From NCBI GenBank assembly GCA_032207245.1, contig CM063507.1, positions 87,397,567 to 87,461,566 on the forward strand: a DNA stretch of 64,000 nt. The letters run 5' to 3'. This DNA is from Pardosa pseudoannulata (Eukaryota; Arthropoda; Arachnida; Araneae; Lycosidae). Each line of letters begins with the position of its first letter. Position 1 is the stretch's first letter. The notes beneath the pieces were generated by a model. It was not told where the DNA came from. It did not search any database and was given only the letters and a program-made list of their open reading frames with translations. Position numbers and translations under genes: made by a program. This document shows positions 35,066 through 45,700 of this stretch, piece after piece.

Positions 35066-36019
35066 ACAAGGGGGGGGGAACCCCCCTCCCTCACGTGTTA
35101 GATTCTTCATAATATTAGTGCTTATTAAAATGATATATATAGTGTTTACTCTGTTGACACATATCATAAATATTACTAATCTGTTATTTATTTTTTAAGA
35201 AACGTAAAAAATGATGATTATTATGCTAATTTTATTTTAATAATGCTTTAAATTGTTAATCTGTTGTTTCCTTTTAAAGAGTTTTGTTAATGTTGTGTTT
35301 CAAATATGTCACATGACCGCCGCCATGTTTCTTTGGTGATCTTTCTGAAAACACGCACCGCCGACATGTTTTTCTACTTGGCGACTTTTCAAATCATGCG
35401 TTTTTCTGTTGGTCGCCAAAAAAAACATGGCGGACGGGACCGGCGGCTATTATGCATCTGTTCCAAAAATAATACTTGTATAATCAGAAATAGCGGCATT
35501 TTGCTGCATTTTTCATTTGTTTTGTCCCTTTTAGCTCGCCAGATGCCGCCATAACTATTAGATTAAAATTTTAACATAGATCGCAAGAAACCATATTAAA
35601 ATAAAATAAGATGCATTTTAAGAATTCTAAATTTTAACATCCTTTTTATTTAAATATGCGTTCGAACAATTTATTTGGATCATTATTTCTGAACTAAATG
35701 TAATTTTTTAGTATATATTCTTACTATTGTTAAATATAATATTCTTTAAGTCTATTCAAATTTTTACTTTGTTAAATTATTTTTTTAATGTAAGAAAAAT
35801 GTTATCATCAAAAAAAGAATTTAAATTTAGTTTTTTTGACACTAGAAGGTATGACACTTTTTTCCGCAGGCTTTTCATTTCTTTGAATCGCATGAAATTT
35901 AAGTGGGAATGTTTTTCTGCAGATTATACGCTGCGGTGGGTTATGCGATATTTTTCTCTGAAAATATCACGAAATGTCGCACCTGCGGATTAAAGGAAGG
36001 AAATTAGGTTATAAGTAAA

Positions 36020-36387
<368 letters not shown>

Positions 36388-36460
36388 AAACATTTTACTT
36401 AATGTTCATGGTAAGAGAAAAAGAAGTTATTATACTATTTAAAAAAGAAAAAACTTTAAC

Positions 36461-37535
36461 CTGCAGTAACTTAGCATCTCTTCTCTGAAGTTGAAAGGGT
36501 AGCTTTTCTCTACATTATGCCAAGCATAAAATTTCTCTTTCTCTGTTGGGGACATAGCACCAGGATTATAATAATCCTCCAAAGGTAAATCGCCTATGTA
36601 CTGTTGATATTCTGGCTTATTAAACAGGTGCGGGAAATATCCTTTCATTAACTCATCCATAACAAACGTCTTCGGTAATTTCGATAGAGACATTGGTAAA
36701 AAATTGAATGAGTCAATGATTCGGATATTTACAGCGCCCACTGAAATAGGCATCAACTTAGTACCATTGGTAACCACATCCGGAGCATATCCTTTTTTTA
36801 ACAACCACTGAAGGACGAACTGACCATCGAAGCCCTTCATGTTGTGCGCTATGGCTGTAAATCTTTTGTGGTCGTCGCTGAACAAAAATTTGCGAAATAA
36901 GTCTAGTGCGTTATACCCTTCAAATATAAACTCGTTTCCATCAAAATCGGGGACCACGGCAAAGTTTACTTTATGCTCGCCTGTAGATTGGTCAGTTTCG
37001 AAGTCGAAAAACGACAGTTTTTCATTTGGATTTTTCGGCTCGGATGTCGGTACAAACCACCTATGATCAAATGGAACACACTTTTTGCATCCTCGACAGT
37101 ATACATGGTCGCATCTGTGTAGGTCTTTTGAACACAGTCGTCTCTGCAAAACTTTACAGCATTTCCGACATTGGTAGATCTGTAATAAAAAACCCAGTTG
37201 TATATCAAATTTTCATAACTGTTTTCATGCAATTTAATATATAAATAGCACTTTATCGCAGATGCCTCGTTGCTTGTGAACTTCATAACAATGTTGTGAT
37301 CGACAATTTCCATCCCATTCTGCACATCTTACTGTGTCCCCTTCTTCGCAATCTGCTTTTCTGCAAATATGGCAGAGAAAAGCACACCTGTGGTTCTCTA
37401 CCCTCTTAAATGGTTTTTCACATTCATTGCAATAATTTTGCGATCCATAAAACGCTGCTGGGTTCTTAATGACATCAAAATGTGATCCGTTTGACCATAA
37501 ATTTTTGTCTCTCGAGCAGTAACCTTGTAGATAAC
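36461..37535 (-). CDS. Maverick/Polinton-type DNA polymerase B, N-terminal part (two exons)
   Basis: Two exons, 37535-37252 and 37179-36461, join in phase across a 72-bp intron (GTGC...ACAG) and stay open for 333 codons; further acceptor and donor sites (37536, 36460) imply more exons. The first exon has paired Cys/His motifs ([29 protein letters not shown]). The second continues with [18 protein letters not shown], then the exonuclease domain of a family-B polymerase: Exo I FFDFETDQ and Exo [13 protein letters not shown]. This order of zinc-binding motifs before an exonuclease fits protein-primed polymerases of Maverick/Polinton (adintovirus-like) elements. The palm domain is not in the window; upstream exons may lie in or beyond the assembly gap. 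No capsid, integrase or ATPase gene of such an element was seen. It may be a fragment or part of a spliced host-resident gene. Confidence 0.75.
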
Positions 37536-37648
37536 CTGATAATTAAAAAAATACTTTTACATTCATTTTCAAATTTCATAAAAGTTAAACAATTTATGAA
37601 ATTAAGAATAAAAAAAGTAGACAAGGCATATACATAATTAAAATAATA

Positions 37649-37793
37649 AACCTTATATATATATATATGTATATATATATGTATATATGTATATATATAT
37701 GTATATATGTATATATATATGTATATATATATGTATATATGTATATATATATGTATATATGTATATATATATGTATATATATATGTATATATG

Positions 37794-37824
<31 letters not shown>

Positions 37825-37826
37825 GA
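37649..37826. repeat. (TATATG)n microsatellite
   Basis: Alternating TATATATG and TATG runs. ORFs over it are artefacts. Confidence 0.9.
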
Positions 37827-37858
37827 CAGATATAGCTTGGCCTGCTATACTTCGCGGC

Positions 37859-38200
37859 TGTAGCGTGGTCGAAAAAATTAATACGAAGATCCAGGATAAA
37901 TTTTATACATGTTTATTAGGCAGCATACAGAGCAAAAACTTCTACAAAGGGTTGTCGCGCAGCCTTATATAACCTTGGGGACGCTAACCACTTGAGAAAG
38001 GAATTTGTTATAAGTGCTTTTAAGTAGGTTGGCGAGTTAAGCTCGCCAACAGGAAGGAAACAAAAGAGTTTAACGCCGAAAGGCCACTAAAAAGATGAAG
38101 AAATTGCGGATTTGGTGGTTTTTTAATAAAGGTGTTAGTAATTTTAGTTTAGGATTAAAGCGTTAAGTTTTTACATTACAGAATATCCCCCCCATCTGAA
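37859..38200 (-). mobile_element. LTR plus polypurine tract of a gypsy-like retrotransposon
   Basis: On the minus strand a polypurine tract (AGATGGGGGGGATA, about 38197-38184) precedes a 322-bp unit, 38180 to 37859, that starts TGTAATG and ends GCTACA. It contains a TATA box (TATATAAGG, near 37970) and AATAAAC (near 37918), in the right order for an LTR. A PPT next to it marks the 3' LTR. The upstream sequence (38200-38280) is GC-richer and may be the end of pol. The matching 5' LTR was not seen and may be in the gap. Confidence 0.6.
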
Positions 38201-38280
38201 AAGGCTTGAAGCCGGGCGCCTCGACCCCAAGACATTCCAGATAGTGAGCTGGAAACTTAGTGGGTTAATTGCTGCAGGAT

Positions 38281-38900
38281 TGTTAGTGTTAGTGTCCCCA
38301 AAAATATAAAATTACAATGAAATTATAAAAATAGTATACAAAATATAACATGAGAACAGAGTACTATAAATAAAAATATACTTCATATGAACATGAAAAT
38401 CTAAAGATATTAATTGTAAAACATTATGTAAATATTAGGAATTTATTTGAAATATTACTGAATATAAGAGTTATTATGAAACATGAAAATAAACATAAGA
38501 TGTAATACGCAAAATGTAACAAAAATAATATTAATATGAATATGAATATGTAAAAATATATAGCACTAGAATACTTTAAATCAAATATTTTATGACATTC
38601 AGTTCTATAAAACAAGAACCTCAAAATCATTATATTCAAAATTAAAATATTAAAGTTCTCAAAATTAAGTTTAGACGTAAGACAAAAGCTTCAAAGGTAT
38701 TATTCGTTATATACAACTCAATTAATAAAAAGCAAAACTCAAAAATGATGAAATACAAATTGGCTAAATATAAAATATGAACAGAAATCTAGCATATAAA
38801 AAAAAAAAAAAACATCAGAATATTATTTTGTATATCGTAACTCGTAATCAGTTCTTCAAATCAAAACCACACTCAGCTGAAGAATCAAAACAAAGTTCAA
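38281..38900. other. AT-rich stretch before the gap, nothing recognised
   Basis: Low-complexity A-rich sequence without identifiable coding or repeat features. Confidence 0.4.
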
Positions 38901-39000
38901 NNNNNNNNNNNNNNNNNNNNNNNNNNNNNNNNNNNNNNNNNNNNNNNNNNNNNNNNNNNNNNNNNNNNNNNNNNNNNNNNNNNNNNNNNNNNNNNNNNNN
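38901..39000. other. Assembly gap (100 N)
   Basis: Exactly 100 N, a conventional marker for a gap of unknown size. ORFs reading across it are artefacts. Missing AGA exons and LTR-element sequence could lie here. Confidence 0.98.
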
Positions 39001-39036
39001 GACCACTGAGCTGATCCTACAACCGATACAGACTGC
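39001..39036 (+). mobile_element. Family T (pogo/Tigger-like) right end cut by the gap
   Basis: Directly after the gap, CCACTGAGCTGATCC ... ACCGATACAGACTG equals the right terminus of the element at 11723-12477. Confidence 0.65.
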
Positions 39037-39376
39037 ATATATATATATACATATATATACGAAGTGCTTTGCAATCAGCTTTTGGTCTGGGCAATCCAAG
39101 ATTAGATTTTAAATAACTGATTTACCTTTCAAACATAGTTTAATACTAAAGTTGTATGTTGGACTGTTATGCCTTAGTCCTATGACCAAAACAAAAGGAA
39201 GAAGTCAGCCCAAGGTACAACAAATAATCAATCATTTGCTATTGACACTCATCTGGAAGTAAAATTATTGCTATGGATACAATCTAATAGATTCAAAAGT
39301 AGTATCATATTCACTGTTAAAAATTATTTGGGATTAAAATATGACTGAACACACTTGAGATAAAAAAAATTACATA

Positions 39377-40050
39377 CAGTCTGCATCGGTTATATGGTCA
39401 GCTCAGAGGTCCAGGAAAATCAGACCGTATAAGCAGGGTGACCCTACATGTGGAACAATACAACCCATTGAATTATTGCAGGATTACATTCACCCAATAA
39501 ACAAATAACTATATTTTTAAGAACGTTTTAAAAATTAATTCGAGAAGTAAAAACTACATTAAAAATAGGCAATATATTTTTTGGGGGAAATTTATAAGCT
39601 TACCTTAATAATCAATGAACAGCACACATACATACACTCATGTTCAATGTATTTAAAAATAATCAAATATACAAGTTTGCTTTGTTTTGTTGGTTGTTTA
39701 ACTTTATCTAAGTCGCTAACAGCTTTTAAATGCTCATCTGCTGCTTCGGAATGAGTAAAATAACACCCCAGGTCATGTATGAGAGAGATAACTTCAACCA
39801 GAAAACAGACAGATGGCTGCTTATTATCAGGGGGGGGGGAATTGAGAGAAGGAGGAAAACTCTGATAATGAGACAAATAAGAAAGGGGGAAAGAGGGGAA
39901 AATAAAGGCTTGAATTCAGGTTCTCTTTGATTTCACACTGACTTCTTAAAAACACGAAAAGAAAAAAATGGAAACTCATTGAAAACATGAAACTGACCTA
40001 TAATCAGTAACAAGAAAATGAAAATGACTGTATAAGCGCTGTACTTATAC
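39377..40050 (-). mobile_element. pogo/Tigger-like element (family T, copy 3)
   Basis: Starts CAGTCTGCATCGGTTATATG after TA; internal sequence is the reverse complement of 11723-12477. The right end (40025-40055) is degraded to an ACTGTATAAG / CTTATACAGT hairpin. Confidence 0.6.
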
Positions 40051-40235
40051 AGTCATTATATATATACGTAGTAGCACATGTTTTTTTTAAATTTCTTTGT
40101 AAGAACGAACGTTTCTTGCACATTGAATCAAGACTTAGGACTCCCTCACCCCCCCCCAAAAAAAAAAAATGGCTAAGTCACTACTTGTGCATAAAACTGT
40201 TATTAGGCCAGTCCTAATATATGGCTCAGGAACTT

Positions 40236-41406
40236 CAGGGTTCCCACTTATTTTCCAGAAGAAAAATTAAGGAAATTTTAAAGACCAAAGTAATTTTTTA
40301 TAAGGACCTACTTGAAATACAGGGCAAAACGATATAAACCCTATTTCCTGAGGAACGTATTTTAATGATTATGAACCAGACAAGGATGTTCAATAAATGC
40401 CCTACAATATTTCAGAATTAAGTTTTTAAAAATGTATAAAAATTAATATGAGATAGATCTATTTGACAAAAACTAATTTTGAAAAATTTACATCTGAAGT
40501 TTTTTGAGTGATCAAACTATAAATAAATTGTGAATAAAATACAATATTATAAACAGTACTTCCTGAGGGTTTAAAAATGACTGATATAGATATATGTTTG
40601 TATATACTAGATGATTATATCCGACGTTGCCTGGAAAAGAAGAAAGTTATAGACTTTCCTGTTACATTCAATCCAAAGAAAATTAAACTTCCATAAGTAA
40701 CTGAAATATCTATAAACCCCTCCATGCTTTGTTTAATTAAAATCGGCATGACTGTTAGCCATTAGGAAAGGGCAGCTGACTTTATATTTTAAAACTTTTC
40801 AGTATGCAAAAGATTATTTATTTGTCAAATAAGTTTTCTAGCTCGTGACTATAAAAAGTACTAATAAACTAAAAGTATTTTCATAATTTTTAAGGATATC
40901 AAGGATAGGAATATTGAGTTATTACAGTAATATACTGACAACATATACGTATTTGAGGATTTTCTTTTGGCTAGAAAATGTAAAAGAATATTATGAACTT
41001 GAACAAATATTTATTTACTAGTTACACAGAAAGTTCCAATAATGCAAATTCACATACATAAATGATTTCATTTTGAAAGTTCAACAGGTTTCTTTTTTTG
41101 TATTAGAAATTTTTTTGCTCAAGTTCTGTAACTCAGCTACTTCCAATTTCAAAATTATGGAGTTTTTAAGAACCGTTGATAAAAAATTAAGTTTTAAGGG
41201 ACCTTAAAACTGAAAGCTAAAATTGAGGAGTTCTTAACCCATTAGCGCCCAGTGATCTATTTTTAGATCGCTAAATGTAGTGTAGGAAACTGCTTTTAGG
41301 TGCTCTACCTATTCCACACTGCACAGGGGGCAAGACAAAGCATGCATCGCCAAAAATAATTTGGGCGTTAATGGGTTAAGGACTTTTAAAGACCGTGGGA
41401 ACCTTG
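40236..41406 (+). mobile_element. hAT-like non-autonomous element (family P, copy 3)
   Basis: Begins CAGGGTTCCCAC and ends GTGGGAACCTTG. Colinear with 49272-50097 but longer, with a TTAA-flanked MITE inserted at 41238-41375. Confidence 0.65.
41238..41375. mobile_element. 138-bp piggyBac-like MITE
   Basis: TTAA on both sides (41234-41237, 41376-41379) and terminal repeats CCCATTAGCGCCCA and, inverted, CCCATTAACGCCCA. It interrupts the family P element, so it is younger. Confidence 0.75.
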
Positions 41407-41752
41407 AACTTTGTTTCAAATGAAAAACAGAAAATAAAAAAAAATCACAGCTTTCAAAAGGAAAATCCTGAGAAGCAAACTTGGTAGTAAGAGAAAGAAA
41501 ATGAAATGCCCTAAAACAAATCAGCAATACTGCTCCGTTTTATGACATATTTATGTATTTAAGCAAAATTATAGATGGATGTATACAGTTATGCATGTAT
41601 TACTTTGTATGCGTAATGAATATTTTTATTTTGAATCTAGGTCACTTGCGATAAAAAATTGTTAAGGTTATAGAAAAAATTACGTTCATTTTTATTTTTT
41701 CCTCAATCTTAGTCCTACAAAAATAAAGTATTTTAAGTAAAATTTATAAGTA

Positions 41753-42396
41753 CAAGGCGCATCAAGAAAGTAAGTTTCCCGATGTTTTCCCCTTTAAAGT
41801 AAACATAATTAGCCGTGCCAATTGCACGTGCGTAACAGATCTATGATGTATCAATCCCATGCCACCTGGGCAAGTCCCAATTCGTGCCAGGAGTGGTCTG
41901 AGGTGAAAAATTCTAGTTCCTTCTCTCGCCGCCTGCAAGTTTTGGTCTGTGATCTCGAAAGCACAAAGAATTGCACCAACTGAAATTCATCGTCAGCTCT
42001 GTGAGCCGAAACGGACACCCGAACACAAAATTCAACGCTTAGGAGCAGCACTGACATTTCTGCTATGTTAGCACGACAACCGAGACGGGATCGTCACCGG
42101 TAGTGAGACTTGGATTTCGCATTTTACCCCTTAAGCAGTCAGTGCATTGGCATCATACTGGATCTTCAGTCAGGACGCTGTTGGTATGGAAAGGGATATG
42201 CACAGTGTTCTGGGACAGGAAGGCTGGTTCTATGACAGAGATAAACAAAAGTAGATCCCACAAGAGGACAAGTGTCTCCATTCTGGTGGTGGATATGTTG
42301 AAACATGGCTGTACTTGTTGCCAATAAATATGTCCGTGAAAGTGTGAGTTCTTTTTTTCTTTTAAATAGGGAAACTTACTTTCTGGACGCGCCTTG
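41753..42396 (+). pseudogene. Internally deleted mariner element (copy 1)
   Basis: Inside TA dinucleotides, the ends read CAAGGCGCATCAAGAAAGTA and the inverse (CAAGGCGCGTCCAGAAAGTA). The plus strand holds broken transposase pieces: IAPTEIHRQLCEP, ETWISHFTP, QSVHWHHTGSSVRT, CTVFWDRKAG, all mariner motifs. The pieces from WDRK to the C-terminus join without the region between the second and third catalytic aspartates, so the element is non-autonomous. Confidence 0.75.
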
Positions 42397-42797
42397 TATT
42401 TGTGACAATTATTGAGTTACACCATTGTTTTTTGGACATTTTTCTAAAATATGTAAGGAAGACCACATACTTTATTTAAGAAAGCTTAATTCCATGTGGA
42501 AGGAATTTTTTTACTTTTGCACAGAGGGATTTGAAGGTGAAATCCAACCGTGCCAGCAATAATACCCATAAATTGAGCAATATGAGAAACATTGTCTTTT
42601 CTCTTTCTAATTAATTACATTTGTACATCTAGCCACTCACTGCATTTCAGAAAACACCATGGAATTTTTAAGGGTAGATTAGAAGTGCATGTTTATAATC
42701 ATTATTAGAAAATAAACTAAGAAATTCATTTAGAGTATAGATAACAAATAAAAACTCGCCAAAAAATGATTACACGACATGTGAAAAAAATTCTTAC

Positions 42798-45700
42798 CTT
42801 CCAAAAATTGGGTTGGCATTTATTAACTTTCCAATCTTTCCATAATTTAAGAGAATATGGAGTGCTTAAATTTTCTTCTTTGAAGCCCATTTTCAAAGCA
42901 AACTGTGTGGCTGAAAAAGAACTAGATGATATCATATTTTACATATATATCATACATATACATTTGTAAATGTACATTTAAGTATACAAACATATACATG
43001 ACATGGTCCAGTGTTAAGGCAAATGGAAAACAGTCTTTCTTGATAATAATAAGTTTATTACATCATAGTTTCATTTAAAAGCAAAACTAGAGCCATTTTC
43101 ATTTGTTCATGGTAGAGACACGCATAGAGTGTGCTGACAGCTCCATGTCCACGTGTTAACTGACTCATATCAGTTCACTTAATCATCAAATTTTTTCAAA
43201 TATATTTTTGCTTGACTGAATGATCTCAAAAGCTTATGCGAGTGTAAGTCTTTTTCATTTATTTTATTATTATAAAAGAGTTCTCTTTTTAAAATTGTTT
43301 AAAACTCACATAATTTCCAACTACCCTTTTTTTAGACCTGACATGCATGTAATATGAATTTATCCTAATAAACTGTTAAATTATTTTCTTCTCCATTTAA
43401 TTCTAGATTCAGATGAAAAAAGTGTTCTCAGTCCAAAAAGCACAATTACTTCCTTTTTCCTAAGAATAAAAATCTTTCCCCATTCCATAACAGATCTCAT
43501 GAGATCTTAATAACTCCTTTAGACTGTCAGGGCCACTAGCAACTTCATGGAGTACTGACTTCAGTGGGTCCTATATGGTAATCTTTCCCCATTCCATAAC
43601 AGATCTCATGAGATCTTAATAACTCCTTTGGACTGTCAGGGCCACTAGCAACTTCATGGAGTACTGCATTCAGTGGGTCCTATATGGTAATCTTTCCCCA
43701 TTACATAACAGATCTCATGAGATCTTAATAACTCCTTTGGACTGTCAGGGCCACTAGCAACTTCATGGAGTACTGCATTCAGTGGGTCCTATATGGTAAT
43801 CTTTCCCCATTACATAACAGATCTCATGAGATCTTAATAACTCCTTTGGACTGTCAGGGCCACTAGCAACTTCATGGAGTACTGCATTCAGTGGGTCCTA
43901 TATGGTAATCTTTCCCCATTACATAACAGATCTCATGAGATCTTAATAACTCCTTTGGACTGTCAGGGCCACTAGCAACTTCATGGAGTACTGCATTCAG
44001 TGGGTCCTATATGGTAATCTTTCCCCATTACATAACAGATCTCATGAGATCTTAATAACTCCTTTGGACTGTCAGGGCCACTAGCAACTTCATGGAGTAC
44101 TGACTTCAGTGGGTCCTATATGGTAATCTTTCCCCATTACATAACAGATCTCATGAGATCTTAATAACTCCTTTGGACTGTCAGGGCCACTAGCAACTTC
44201 ATGGAGTACTGACTTCAGTGGGTCCTATATGGTAATCTTTCCCCATTACATAACAGATCTCATGAGATCTTAATAACTCCTTTGGACTGTCAGGGCCACT
44301 AGCAACTTCATGGAGTACTGCATTCAGTGGGTCCTATATGGTAATCTTTCCCCATTACATAACAGATCTCATGAGATCTTAATAACTCCTTTGGACTGTC
44401 AGGGCCACTAGCAACTTCATGGAGTACTGACTTCAGTGGGTCCTATATGGTAATCTTTCCCCATTCCATAACAGATCTCATGAGATCTTAATAACTCCTT
44501 TGGACTGTCAGGGCCACTAGCAACTTCATGGAGTACTGCATTCAGTGGGTCCTATATGGTAATCTTTCCCCATTCCATAACAGATCTCATGAGATCTTAA
44601 TAACTCCTTTGGACTGTCAGGGCCACTAGCAACTTCATGGAGTACTGACTTCAGTGGGTCCTATATGGTAATCTTTCCCCATTACATAACAGATCTCATG
44701 AGATCTTAATAACTCCTTTGGACTGTCAGGGCCACTAGCAACTTCATGGAGTACTGCATTCAGTGGGTCCTATATGGTAATCTTTCCCCATTACATAACA
44801 GATCTCATGAGATCTTAATAACTCTTTGGACTGTCAGGGCCACTAGCAACTTCATGGAGTACTGCATTCAGTGGGTCCTATATGGTAATCTTTCCCCATT
44901 ACATAACAGATCTCATGAGATCTTAATAACTCCTTTGGACTGTCAGGGCCACTAGCAACTTCATGGAGTACTGACTTCAGTGGGTCCTATATGGTAATCT
45001 TTCCCCATTACATAACAGATCTCATGAGATCTTAATAACTCCTTTGGACTGTCAGGGCCACTAGCAACTTCATGGAGTACTGCATTCAGTGGGTCCTATA
45101 TGGTAATCTTTCCATTACATAACAGATCTCATAAGATCTTAATAACTCCTTTGGACTGTCAGGGCCACTAGCAACTTCATGGAGTACTGCATTCAGTGGG
45201 TCCTATATGGTAATCTTTCCCCATTACATAACAGATCTCATGAGATCTTAATAACTCCTTTGGACTGTCAGGGCCACTAGCAACTTCATGGAGTACTGAC
45301 TTCAGTGGGTCCTATATGGTAATCTTTCCCCATTCCATAACAGATCTCATGAGATCTTAATAACTCCTTTAGACTTGCCCTGTCAACTATCAACTTCATG
45401 GAATACTGCATTCTATATGGTATGCTGGCCAAATGGTGATGTAGATCCACAAACAGCCAAAAGAACTATAATTATAGTTACTTTAGTGGTAAACTGCATT
45501 TTTTCCAAATTTTTAGAAAAGTACCATGCAGTTGTACAATTAACTCTAGTGCACATTAATCTTGCAGCAATCTCGTGATAAAGAGCAACAGCACAGATGG
45601 AGGGCAACACCCAACTTCCCATTTGCAATTGTTCCTGCACATGCACATAACTTATAAGAGGGATTACTTTTATAGTTTTACTACTAGCTTTTTACTAGGG

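Larger units (their letters stand above)
33919..35464. mobile_element. Nested GGTACAGATGC element (larger copy), perfect 8-bp target duplication
   Basis: Terminal inverted repeats GGTACAGATGCATAATAGCC and GGAACAGATGCATAATAGCC are nearly perfect for about 25 bp. The 8-mer AAAAATAA flanks both sides (33911-33918 and 35465-35472), and removing the element restores the order seen in copy B of the host repeat. Length is 1546 bp with no transposase. GG termini with an 8-bp duplication would fit Merlin-like elements, but this is a guess from termini only. The interior carries two separate tandem arrays. Confidence 0.75.
32799..36008 (+). mobile_element. CCCTAATTTC-family element (copy C) interrupted by two insertions
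   Basis: Host pieces at 32799-32857, 33682-33918 and 35465-36008 align in order with copies A and B. The left end is CCCTAGTTTCGAGC and the right end is GGAAATTAGG before TTA. Two related elements sit between the pieces (32858-33681 and 33919-35464). Confidence 0.7.

Noticed and set aside
38777..39112. ORFs spanning the N block
   Set aside because: They translate through an assembly gap of unknown size.
42530..42605. Minus-strand reading with GIIAGTVGFHLQI, reminiscent of the AGA beta chain (IAAGTSTNG)
   Set aside because: Catalytic HDT is absent, the phase from exon 4 does not fit a nearby acceptor, and the similarity is only a few residues.
43471..45425. CRISPR-like array
   Set aside because: Units are head-to-tail with no spacers between repeats, in an animal intron; it is a satellite.
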